Shown: positions 23,496 through 32,463 of the stretch, piece after piece | Layout: each line of letters opens with the position of its first letter | How positions within the stretch are numbered: the stretch's first letter is position 1 | Origin: Limnanthes douglasii subsp. nivea | Lineage: Eukaryota > Streptophyta > Magnoliopsida > Brassicales > Limnanthaceae | Reading direction: 5' to 3' | Assembly: GCA_036936605.1 (NCBI GenBank) | Contig: JAUPFV010000003.1 | Span: forward strand, 146,228,997-146,292,996 | Length of the DNA stretch: 64,000 nt | Made by a program: the position numbers and the translations under genes | Notes under the pieces: model-generated | Databases searched by the model: none | Told to the model about the DNA's origin: nothing | The model's input: only the letters and a program-made list of their open reading frames with translations

Positions 23496-23767
23496 AACCA
23501 CGGTTTATTTGTAAAAAACCGACGGTTCATTGGTAAATATTATGCTGATTTTATTTATTTTATAACCAAAATGTTATATTTAAAAAATATTGAGATTAAA
23601 ATATTTTAAGTGTTGTAATTATTATATAGTCCAAAATTTTAAATATTACTTATGTTATTATCACATTTTCAATATTATTATTATGTTTTTAGATTTAATA
23701 TTAGTAGTGTTGATTTTAATATTACAAACCAAAACTATATCTTATCATGTTAAAATATTACAAAATT

Positions 23768-24298
23768 TATGGTTATAATTTTAATATTACATTTTGAATT
23801 TTATTACTATGATTTGTTTTTAAATATTACAAGTGTTATTTATTATTTTTAAGTTATATGGTTGTAATTATAATATTACATTTTAAATTTTATTATTGTG
23901 ATTTGGTTTTAAATATTACAAGTGTTATTTATTATTTTTAAGTTATATTGTCATAATTTTAATATTACATTTTGAATTTTATTATTGTGATTTGGCTTTA
24001 AATATTACAAGTGTTATTTATTATTTTTAAGTTATATTGTTGTAATTTTAATATTACATTTTGAATTTTATTATTGTGATTTGGTTTTAAATATAACAAG
24101 TGTTATTTATTATTTTTAAGTTATATTGTTGTAATTTTAATATTACATTTTGAATTTTATTATTGTGATTTGGTTTTAAATATAGCAAGTGTTATTTATT
24201 ATTTTTAAGTTATATTGTTATAATTTTAATATTACATTTTGAATTTTATTATTGTGATTTGGTTTTAAATATAACAAGTGTTATTTATTATTTTTTAA
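23768..24298. repeat. 89-bp tandem repeat
   Basis: Five full units start at 23836, 23925, 24014, 24103 and 24192 with TTATTTATTATTTTTAAGTT, and partial units stand on both sides. Each contains TAATATTACATTTTGAATTT and GTGATTTGG. Units differ by a few bases only. The array lies inside the hAT element, and the whole tract is AT-rich. Confidence 0.9.
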
Positions 24299-24319
24299 AC
24301 CAAAATCATATTTTATCAT

Positions 24320-24481
24320 GCTAAAATATTACAAGTTATATTAAAATATTTAATATTACAAATGCTAAAATATTACAAGTCATATTAAAATATTTAATAT
24401 TACAAATGCTAAAATATTACAAGTTATATTAAAATATTTAATATTACAAGTTATATTAAAATATTTAATATTACAATTGCT
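24320..24481. repeat. 44-bp tandem repeat
   Basis: Units begin GCTAAAATATTACAAGT at 24320, 24364 and 24408, each followed by ATATTAAAATATTTAATATT. A truncated fourth copy runs into the stop codon of the minus-strand frame at 24480. Confidence 0.85.
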
Positions 24482-25001
24482 AAAATACATTTTTTAGTCT
24501 CTTGTCGCTAACCACTTTTTTAAGTCGCAAAACTTTCTCAACAGTAGCTGCAATTTGTAATGGATCTCCCAAAACTTGTCCTCGAGTCTCACGATTAACC
24601 TTACTTAACGCAACAGCAATCAAATCGACCATCTTCGTCTTCGTACTAAGACTTTGTTTAGGAACAACGGTCTTACTCTTAGTCTTGGTTATAGTTGGGT
24701 GTTTGACACTTCGTGTCACCTTGTCGACCATTTTAGAACTAAAATTTGGTTTGGCGGTCTTACTAACAGTCGTACGTGTAGTACTAACAAGTTTGAAGTT
24801 TCGCCTCTCCTTATTAGAAAATTTCAAACTAAAATTTTGTTTGAGAGTCTTACTCATATTCGTAGGTTCAGTGGCACATTTGATGCGTCGTGTGATCGGA
24901 TCCCTCTCGGGTGGAGGAGACATCATAAAAGAAGAAAATTCCGAAAAATCAGTTTTCGGAGTTGCTTGTCCTAACCTGTTGTTGAAGCCACAAGACAGCA
25001 T
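24480..25001 (-). CDS. Basic 173-residue protein of unknown function, inside the hAT element
   Basis: The open frame runs from an ATG at 25001 to a stop at 24480-24482. The product is Lys/Arg/Ser/Thr-rich with a repeated pattern: blocks reading KTLKQNFSLKFS, KTAKPNFSSKMV and similar occur at spacings of about 30-35 residues, which suggests internal duplication. The C-terminal part (MVDLIAVALSKVNRETRGQV) could be helical. A TATA box on the same strand (25209-25216) lies about 210 bp upstream, with a leader containing CTCTAAATC repeats. It resembles no hAT transposase that I know and no family I recognise. It may be a captured host fragment or a chance frame. Confidence that it is coding is moderate, supported by the promoter arrangement and the internal repeat. 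Confidence 0.45.
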   Translation of the reverse strand: MLSCGFNNRLGQATPKTDFSEFSSFMMSPPPERDPITRRIKCATEPTNMSKTLKQNFSLKFSNKERRNFKLVSTTRTTVSKTAKPNFSSKMVDKVTRSVKHPTITKTKSKTVVPKQSLSTKTKMVDLIAVALSKVNRETRGQVLGDPLQIAATVEKVLRLKKVVSDKRLKNVF

Positions 25002-25208
25002 TGGAAATAGGAAATAAGCACAAATAATAACTAATACAAACTAATAACAATTTTTTTTCGAAAAAAAAATCTAACTATTTCGAAAACAGAAGTACGATAT
25101 GTAAAATACAAAAGTTAAGCTTAATAACAAAATCTAGAACAAGTTGAGAGATTTAGAGAGTTTATAGTAGATTTAGAGAGTGTGTGAGGTTAGAGTTGGG
25201 GTCTCCTC

Positions 25209-25216
25209 TATTTATA
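25209..25216 (-). promoter_or_regulatory. TATA box upstream of the 173-residue frame
   Basis: The minus strand reads CCTATAAATAG, a canonical plant TATA box. It is followed by a CT-rich leader with repeated CTCTAAATCTAC-like words before the ATG at 25001. A GC-richer tract at 25262-25345 (ATCCGCACGTCTGAGCGGAT with inverted copies) lies just upstream. Confidence 0.5.
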
Positions 25217-26384
25217 GGGGAGACCCAATTTTTTTTTTTTTGAAAAATCCGATTTTTTTTTCGTCCGGACCATCCGCACGTCTGAGCGGATGGTCCGCAC
25301 GGTGACGTCACGGATGACGCCACTTGCTGACGTCATCCGTGACTGATTTTTTTTTTAAAATATATTTTTTTATAAAAAAATTAATTTTTTTAAAATGTAA
25401 GCACTTTAAACTATTAAAAATAATCAAAACTCTATATATAGGATTTCACGCGCTAATATTTTAAAAAAAATTAAAAAAAATTATAAAATAGGAAATTCGA
25501 ACTATTATTTAAAAAAAATAAAAATCTATAAATAGATTTTTCGAACTATTAGTTTTTTTAATAATTTTAGTACTTTTATGAAAAAAATATATATTAAATT
25601 CTCTAGATTAAATAAAGAAATTTTATATTATAAAGCCTTCCTTTTTTTTTTAGTTTATTGAAAGAAATTTTATATTATTAACAAGTTAATTTGGAACATA
25701 ATAGATAGTTTATATTGTTGATGATGTTAATCTCCTAAATAAATATATTTAATTAATTATATTTAATTATGCCATCATAATATAATTTCTTTTTAGGAAC
25801 CAAATTACATATAGTTAATTGAAACACATTTGGTATTTTTGAATTTATTTCACAACCAAATTACATGTGTTTATGCAATTGGAACATAATCCAAATTTAT
25901 ACAATTTTTAAAACTTTAAATTTATACTTCAAAAATTGAATACTTCAAATATTAAATTTATACTCCAAATGTTGTAAATTTGTAATCGAAATACAAGTAG
26001 ATATACTTATTTTATTTAATATCTACATAATATTAAATAAAATATCTTAAATACATAAATATAAATAGAAAAGAAAACGTATCAAAATCAAATTACAAAA
26101 TACATAAATATAAATAGAAAAGAAAACGTATCAAAATCAAATTACAATTATTTTTTTAGAATGTAATTGATGATTATAAAATTTCATTAAAATGATAACA
26201 TATTTAAATTAAAATACATGAAATAGAATAATTAACTCAATTATTGAAATTAGATTCAATTAACACTTACAAATTAATTTTAAATAACATTATAAAATAT
26301 TCTGATAAACGGTTCTTAAATGGTTAAATGGTTTGGCGGATCGTTTGAACTGGTAAACGGCTCTTAAATGGTTCGCCTGGTGGT

Positions 26385-26525
26385 TTGAACTGGCGGTTTA
26401 ACTGTGAAACTGGCACATTAGGACTACAACCTGGCAGGACCGCCAAACCGTCAGGACCGCATAAGAGCAACCCGCCAGGACCGCAACCTGGCAGGACCGC
26501 AACCCGCCCAGGACCGCAACCCGTG
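26385..26525. repeat. AGGACCGCAACC array, right end of the hAT element
   Basis: The order AACTGGCGGTTTAACTG, CATTAGGACTACAACCTGGC and then AGGACCGC units repeats the left-end array at 23330-23480 in direct orientation. A 77-codon minus-strand frame here is a translation of the array. Confidence 0.8.
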
Positions 26526-26949
26526 GTTCTGATTTAAACGGTGCAGGTTGGTGCTGGTTCAACCCGTTTGACACCTCTATTTTCAGGTACTTTTCTCTAA
26601 AGAAAACAACTGATTTAAAAACTGAATTCAAAAAATTATTTATAAACTATTTTTATTAACAATTTTAAAAATAATTCTTATTTTAAAACTGGTACTTTAA
26701 AAACTTGTTATAATTTTATTTAAAAATAAATAACTCTAGTAATTTTAAATTACTTTAACTAACAATAATAATATAATATTTTTGTTTTTATTTTTATTAT
26801 AATAAAAATAATTAATATACTGATTTATAAATTATTAATTACCGAAACTTAAAAGTTTGAAAACTGGAAATATAATAAAAATAAAATCTGATCTTTAAAT
26901 TTTTTTTATCTCCATAAACACTACTATTTTATTGTTTAAAAAAAATGTA

Positions 26950-27150
26950 ATCATTATTAGAGACTAACAATTAAATGCTTAGAACCTTTTATCCAATAGT
27001 AACAGGGTGTTAGATCAAAATTGAGGTAGAATTAAAAGTAATTTTGTCATTAGAATTTTATAATCTGCATAACATGATAATATAAAAACAAGATAATAAT
27101 TATAAAAATAAAATAATAATTACCTAAAAGGTAATAATTAAATGCTTGTT
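26950..27150 (-). repeat. Outer inverted repeat, right arm
   Basis: The complement of this stretch matches 11604-11790 at roughly three quarters of positions by eye, starting CAAGCATTTAATTATTACC. The sequence between this arm and the MULE (26608-26949) is AT-rich and pairs only weakly with the left interior. Confidence 0.6.
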
Positions 27151-27152
27151 AA

Positions 27153-27811
27153 CCGGTGTGATGTTATGACGAAACTAACACGCGCGGATTAAATTTTGTT
27201 CATGAAAAACACATTAAAAACAAAAATAAATATATTAAATCATATTGCAACTTTTGTTAAACATAAGATACTAAAAAACCGTCTAAAATCTCGGGCAAGT
27301 GATTAAAAAATCATCGGCTTGTTGATTTATAACTTTTAAATTGTCAACTAAATTTCAAAACATGGAAGTTTCAAATTTTCAGATTTTAATTAATTTTTGT
27401 GTTTTTCTAAAAATATTTTACTTCAAAAAATTTAAAATAAAAATTATTAAAAATAATTAAAATTTACACAATTTTTAATTATTGATATAATAATAAAATT
27501 AGAAGGTGTTTATAATAATATAAAAAATGAAACATAACTTGATTAATTTTTTTTATAATAAATTTGAAAAGTTTAAACTGGTTATGTTTTTACTATCGCT
27601 ATTAACATTGGTATTTTAATACGGTCATTTATCACGTCAAACAAAATTCTAATGCAATTTAGAAAAAAAAATCAAAAATATTTAGACTTTCAGTTTGTTC
27701 TCATATTTGCGGTGGTTCAGCGTATATTTACTGGTTTACCGTTCAAAAAAATTTATGCCAAAATTGTTCGGCAATATAACTAGATTTTTGTACTAAATTA
27801 CCTTTGTTATA
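27153..27811. other. AT-rich spacer, no gene seen
   Basis: No coding, RNA or terminus signal was recognised. The TA at 27810-27811 is the target dinucleotide of the following Stowaway-type element. Confidence 0.5.
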
Positions 27812-28029
27812 CTCTTTCCGTCCCAAAATATTTGACATTCTAGACAATAAGATTTGTCCTAAAATATTTGTTGTTTTGTAATACCGATAAAGTAAATTCC
27901 AGCATTTTTCATTTTTACCTTTCTTTACATTAATAGTTGTAGTGTTATTTTTAATTTTATAAGAAAGAAAAAAGAATAATACAGTATTTATTGCTATAAT
28001 TTTACTTTGAAAATTGTGTTTCTTAATTA

Positions 28030-28528
28030 CTCCCTCTGTCTCATAATATGTGTCTTTCTAGAAGAGATTTTTTGTCTTATAATATATGTCGTTTTCGTTT
28101 TCCAATGCAACATTATTACATGTATTCCACTTTCAACCAATAAAATAATTAACTTTCTGCATAAGTTATTAACTCCACCAATCAAATTTATTTTCTTTTA
28201 TTCTTTCAAAGTCATTACTCTCTCCGTTCCCCAATATAGGACGTTTTAGAAAATACAAAAAATTCCACTTTAATTGTCGTCCAATGCAGCATTTAATTTC
28301 TTTTGACCAATTATATTTTATTGTTTGTTTTCTTTTATTAAATTAATAACTTTGATCCAATAGAATTAGATTGTTTTGTGTGTTTTATAGGAGAGAGAAA
28401 TCATCATTGTATTTATTGGTTTCTACCCCAAAACCTTAAACGACCTATATTACGAAATGGAAAGAGTATTACATTTCTTAATATTGATGAAAAAACCTTA
28501 AACGACTAATATGATGAGACGTAGAGAG
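28030..28528. mobile_element. Stowaway-type MITE 2 (middle)
   Basis: The left end CTCCCTCTGTCTCATAATAT and the complemented right end CTCTCTACGTCTCATCATAT lie between TA at 28028-28029 and 28529-28530. It contains MITE 3; without it the element is about 250 bp. The subterminal TAAACGAC/GTCGTTTA words are conserved with MITE 3. Confidence 0.85.
28218..28466. mobile_element. Stowaway-type MITE 3 (inner), 249 bp
   Basis: The left end CTCTCTCCGTTCCCCAATAT and the complemented right end CTCTTTCCATTTCGTAATAT lie between TA at 28216-28217 and 28467-28468. No coding capacity. Confidence 0.85.
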
Positions 28529-28573
28529 TATTATGCAAAAACTTTAAACCACAAGTATTTTGGGAAGAGAGTA

Positions 28574-29127
28574 TAAAGTTATGATACATGCCGATCTTTA
28601 TCTTACCAACTCTTTACGTTGCTGTCTTTTGGTCAATATAACTATTGTGCTATCATTTTTCTAGGTTTCATATCCTCTTTTTTGATATTTCCAAAATATT
28701 TGTACCAATAATTTTAAATATATATTTATCATTTTATTTTCGACAAAGGAGATAAGATCCAAACGAAAAGAAATTATTGTTACCCCCGTAATCAATATCT
28801 TAAAAAAAAAAAAAAATAACTAATATTTTTCTTTGAAAAACTATTCTAGTTTGTTTTATGGCCAATGGGAAGCAGACAAAAAATAATTCAGGCTCTGCTT
28901 TAGGCAGTTTCAAGTGGACTGGTCTTTGGTCCAATTTTCAGTGCAAGTAAATTAGTAAACATCATGTGAGAGAGTTTCTGTAGCAGACTGCACTGCATGG
29001 TAGTAGTACACAAATAACAATGGACTTGTTGTTTGGGAGGAGGAGAGAGAAAGGCATAATGTTAATATAACATGTAATGAGAGAGCAGCCAATAAAAAAA
29101 CATAATTTTGAATCTCTGCATCTACTT
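28574..29127. other. Upstream region of the XTNX gene
   Basis: No reading frame or repeat terminus was recognised. The last 250 bases form the likely promoter region of the gene that starts at 29268. Confidence 0.4.
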
Positions 29128-29134
29128 TATAAAT
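29128..29134 (+). promoter_or_regulatory. TATA box of the XTNX gene
   Basis: TATAAAT in the context CTTTATAAATGC lies 140 bp before the ATG at 29268, which would leave a leader of about 105-110 bases. Confidence 0.55.
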
Positions 29135-29267
29135 GCATCAAACAAAAATGTCCCAACACCCAAGTCTATATTTTAATTATGATTTAGAAAGTGCAAGAAC
29201 CCTATGCAGTTCTTGAGTATGAAAAGCAAGGCATGATAAGGTTTAAGAGTTGTTTTTTTTGGTGAAA

Positions 29268-31745
29268 ATGGAAGCAGCCACTGGGCTGAGCATCAAGATC
29301 TGTTCAAATGGTAAAGAAGACGTTGATGTTGATGTTGATGTATCACCACCATCATCTGCTTTTGTTTCCGCTCTGCAGTCGCCCTATATCTCACCAAGCA
29401 CAACTCCCACTCTCAATCTCTCCGACGACATCCCAAGTACTTCATACTCTGAATCCGACCATGCCCGTGTCTCCTTCTCTTTTCCGGTCCCTCGTTTTTC
29501 CTTCGCCACCAATGCCAAGCTCAGGACAAGCGACGTCTTCATTGGCTTCCACGGCCAAAACCCTAACTTGTTACGCTTCACAAAGTGGCTCAAATCTGAG
29601 CTTGAGCTTCAAGGGATCGCTTGCTTTGTTGCGGACAGAGCCACTTACTCTGATACACAGAGCCACGAGATCGCTGACAGAGTTATCTGCTCAGCCAGTT
29701 TTGGTCTACTCATTATAACCACTTCTACTTTCCTTAACTTCCTCAGCTTGGAGGAGATTAGATTCTTCGCTCAAAAGAAGAATTTGATTCCCATTTTCTT
29801 TGGCACCCTTCCTGCCCACATTCCTCCTGTCGACAACGAAGCCATTGATGGGCTCATCAAGTCTCATGAGTTTAAGCTGGAGGCTACAGAAACAAATTGG
29901 AGAAGCTGTGTATCTAAAACTACCTCTATTCTGCAAGCCAAACTTGGAAGGAGGAGCTTACCTGATTCAATAGAGCCTTTGGAAGAGCTTCCCTTTACGC
30001 GGAACACTTATTTTGTTGGTAGAGACAAGGAAATGTCTGAGATGGAGACTGCTTTGTTTGAAGATGAACACGTTTTAACTAGAGGTGGCAAGTTTATTAA
30101 CTTGGAGTTGGGAGAAGCAACAAAGGGTAAGAGAAGGAGAAGCAGTGTGATTTGCGTAAATGGGATTCCTGGTATAGGAAAGACAGAGCTAGCCCTTGAG
30201 TTTGCCTACAGGCACTCCCAACGGTACAAGAAGGTATTTTGGGTAGGAGGAGAAGCTCGGTACCTTAGGCAGAACCTGTTGAACTTATCCATAAGCTTGG
30301 GATTGGATGTGAGTGCTGATGCTGATCCAGAGAAAGAAAGGGGGAGAATTCGAAGTTTCGAGGAGCAAGAATCTGAAGCCTTCAAGAGAGTTAAGAGGGA
30401 GCTGTTTTCTGATATGCCTTATCTACTCATAATTGATAATCTCGAGACGGAGAAGGAATGGTGGGAGGGAAAGGATATGCGCGACTTGATTCCCAAGAAT
30501 ACCGGAGGCTCTCATGTTATTATTACAACTAGGCTCTCCAATGTAATGAACTTCAATACCTTGCAGATTACCACATTGCCTCTATCTGATGCTATGCTCT
30601 TGATGAGGGGAAGAAGAAAGATAGAGTACTCAACCGAGGAGTTTGAGATCCTCTCCCAGTTTGATGAGAAATTGGCAAGGTTGACCTTTGGACTGTGGAT
30701 TATTGGCTCCTTACTTTCGGAACTTGCCATTTCTCCACCTGGTCTCTATGAAGCAGTCAACCAAATTCCACCCCTAGAAAGTTCCAGTTTACCCTACGTA
30801 AGCCTCAAGGATGAAGAATACTGCAAAGACAACCCTTTCCTAACAAAACTTGTATCATTCTGCTTTGCTGTTTTGCACAACAATTTTCTTCCCTCAAGAA
30901 TGCTCATTGTGGGTGCTTGGTTTGCGCCTGCACCAATTTCAGCAAATTTGCTAGCTGCTGCAGCTGAAAATATGCCAGCTGCTGCCACCCCTTTCAGGAA
31001 ATGGAGTGAATTTCTGATTCGCCCATTCGCATGGTGTGGTGGTTGCGGGTTAGCACCCCAGAGCGAAGAAGACTCGGCCCATATTCTAGTTAAACTTGGA
31101 CTGGCACGGAAATGCAACAAACAGAATGGATACTGGATTCAGTTCCATCCAATAACTCAGGTTTTTGCAAGGAGGAAAGACTGTTTGCTGGGTCCCAAGG
31201 CAACTGTTCAAGGCATAAGGAAAATCGGAAATTCATTAATGTACTTCGATCATCATTGGGCTTCAGCTTTCCTTGTCTTTGGATTCAAATCAGAGCCCCC
31301 ACTAGTCGAGTTAAAGGCAATTGATATGGTTGTATATATAAAGAAGACGGCTGTGCCGCTAGCAATTAGGGCATTCACAACCTTCTCAAGATGCAATTCA
31401 GCATTGGAGCTGTTAAAGGTGTGCACCACTATACTTGAGGAAGTTGAGAAGTCATTCGTATCGCAGATACAAGACTGGTGCCATGGTTCCCTATGCTGGA
31501 AAAAGAGGTCGCAAAAAAACCACAGGATCGATGAGTATGTGTGGCAGGATGTTACCTTGTTGAAGGCTACGCTGCTCGAGACACGAGCTAAGCTGTTGTC
31601 TAGAGGTGGGAACTATGACAATGGGGAGGACCTCTGCAGGACTTGTATTAGTATCAGGACAGTTATGTTGGGGCATAACCATGCACTCACTCTGTCCGCG
31701 CAAGAGACACTGGCTAAGTTAGTCAGAATGAGAAGCAAGATATAA
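29268..31745 (+). CDS. TIR-NBS protein of the XTNX class, intact single exon
   Basis: 825 residues, no intron. The ATG at 29268 is chosen because the frame before it begins only with a TTG. After a Ser/Pro-rich head with an Asp-Val run (residues 18-25) and the block SAFVSALQSPYISPS, a TIR-like domain starts at about residue 88 (SDVFIGFHGQNP) and ends near 235. It has IACFVADR and the SLEEIRFFAQKKNLIPIFFG block; Glu162/163 lie where TIR NAD-cleaving enzymes have their Glu, by inference. The NBS follows: FVGRDKEM (249-255), P-loop GIPGIGKT (299-306), LLIIDNLE (386-393) and GGSHVIITTR (413-422). No leucine-rich repeats. The C-terminal third is helical with a TPR-like end (LCRTCISIRTVMLG, LAKLVRMRSKI). 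This X-TIR-NBS-X architecture is a small ancient plant family, represented in Arabidopsis by genes annotated TIR-NBS class with no known resistance role. About 100 residues shorter than I recall for those. Cytosolic; function unknown. Confidence 0.9.
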   Translation: MEAATGLSIKICSNGKEDVDVDVDVSPPSSAFVSALQSPYISPSTTPTLNLSDDIPSTSYSESDHARVSFSFPVPRFSFATNAKLRTSDVFIGFHGQNPNLLRFTKWLKSELELQGIACFVADRATYSDTQSHEIADRVICSASFGLLIITTSTFLNFLSLEEIRFFAQKKNLIPIFFGTLPAHIPPVDNEAIDGLIKSHEFKLEATETNWRSCVSKTTSILQAKLGRRSLPDSIEPLEELPFTRNTYFVGRDKEMSEMETALFEDEHVLTRGGKFINLELGEATKGKRRRSSVICVNGIPGIGKTELALEFAYRHSQRYKKVFWVGGEARYLRQNLLNLSISLGLDVSADADPEKERGRIRSFEEQESEAFKRVKRELFSDMPYLLIIDNLETEKEWWEGKDMRDLIPKNTGGSHVIITTRLSNVMNFNTLQITTLPLSDAMLLMRGRRKIEYSTEEFEILSQFDEKLARLTFGLWIIGSLLSELAISPPGLYEAVNQIPPLESSSLPYVSLKDEEYCKDNPFLTKLVSFCFAVLHNNFLPSRMLIVGAWFAPAPISANLLAAAAENMPAAATPFRKWSEFLIRPFAWCGGCGLAPQSEEDSAHILVKLGLARKCNKQNGYWIQFHPITQVFARRKDCLLGPKATVQGIRKIGNSLMYFDHHWASAFLVFGFKSEPPLVELKAIDMVVYIKKTAVPLAIRAFTTFSRCNSALELLKVCTTILEEVEKSFVSQIQDWCHGSLCWKKRSQKNHRIDEYVWQDVTLLKATLLETRAKLLSRGGNYDNGEDLCRTCISIRTVMLGHNHALTLSAQETLAKLVRMRSKI

Positions 31746-32463
31746 ATCATATCCATGTATTATGTACTATGTTATGTTGTTTGCAGAAAGAATCTCAGTT
31801 CCATTCCAACTGTAACTCATATACTCAGAAGATCCAAATACAAAGACTTCGGGGAAGTAAGCAATCATTTTGAACACCTAATTATCATTAAAGCTATGTA
31901 TAGAGACATGCTAATTCGTTTAGCTCTATCTAAGATTCCTTTTCTATTTTTTGTGTCGACCGATACCTAAACATTAGCTCCTGTCTACATGTAAGTATAT
32001 CAAACGACCTATTTCTATTTCCCTACCCCGGGCAAACTAACATCTAGCTTTCACGATCTTCAAAGCTGATAAAGAAAATAGACCAAAGTTGAGTAATAAC
32101 TTGCATGGTAAAAAAAACAAAACCAAAACCAGAGAATGAAATTAGAAAACAAGTCTAAGCTATTAAATTTGGGCGCTCTAGCCAATCTTATTTGCAGTAG
32201 CTCAATCATCCTTTAATCCAATTGCAACTTTATTTAGAAAAGGGTAAGAGTGACACCGAGACTAGGAGTACATATCCCAACTTATAGGCATGGGATGAAA
32301 CTATAAGAACATCTTTTACAACAATGAAGTAAAACCAGTAACCTTTACAGACAAACATTACTCAAACATTACAGAACTTTCTGATGGTTAATCATCAATA
32401 CAACAAGTTTAATGATCAAGGTAACGGCCCTTCAGAGTCTAGACCACATATGGCTGGATCAGA
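31746..32463. other. Convergent intergenic region (3' ends of two genes)
   Basis: The XTNX gene (+) and the next gene (-) converge here. No other gene was seen. The 3' untranslated regions and poly(A) signals of both should lie in this stretch. Confidence 0.5.

Larger units (their letters stand above)
23280..26579. mobile_element. hAT-type element inserted in the MULE right terminus, 3.3 kb
   Basis: The left end is TAGAGGTGTTTAATGGTTC and the right end GTTTGACACCTCTA, an inverted TAGAGGTGT terminus. ATTTTCAG stands before the left end (23272-23279) and again at 26579-26586. This is an 8-bp target duplication with one base shared between terminus and duplication, so the exact last base is ambiguous. 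Removing the element joins the MULE terminus so that it aligns with the left terminus through GTAC, which proves the order of insertion. No hAT transposase was found; the interior holds tandem repeats and one open frame on the minus strand. Confidence 0.8.
12204..26598 (+). mobile_element. Mutator-like element with Ulp1-type protease (KI-MULE type), split by a hAT insertion
   Basis: The 9-bp flanks AAAGAAAAA (12195-12203) and AAAGAAAAC (26599-26607) agree at 8 of 9 positions, as expected for Mutator. Termini are inverted: the left end reads GGAAATTGTACTTAAAGTAC and then CCATTCAACTATTC. The right end, complemented and with the hAT insertion removed, reads AGAGAAAAGTACCTGAAAAT and then ACCCACTCAACTATC. 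GTTACTTAATACCCA also occurs in both termini, some 30-40 bp further in. Without the 3.3-kb insertion the element is about 11.1 kb. It carries mudrA (+), a small third gene (-) and a Ulp1-like protease gene (-). Plant MULEs that carry a Ulp1-like gene are called Kaonashi or KI-MULEs. Lesions in mudrA and the protease gene make it non-autonomous now. Confidence 0.85.
27812..28571. mobile_element. Stowaway-type MITE 1 (outer), 760 bp with its inserts
   Basis: The left end CTCTTTCCGTCCCAAAATAT and the right end, complemented, CTCTCTTCCCAAAATACTTG lie between TA dinucleotides (27810-27811 and 28572-28573). This is the CTCCCTCCGTCCC terminus of Tc1/mariner-derived Stowaway MITEs. MITE 2 and MITE 3 sit inside it. 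Without them it is about 260 bp. Confidence 0.85.

Noticed and set aside
24502..25017. 171-codon plus-strand frame opposite the basic protein
   Set aside because: It is the antisense shadow of 24480-25001; the TATA box and leader support the minus strand only.
29250..29267. Six extra N-terminal codons of the XTNX protein
   Set aside because: The extension begins with TTG; the first ATG in frame is at 29268.
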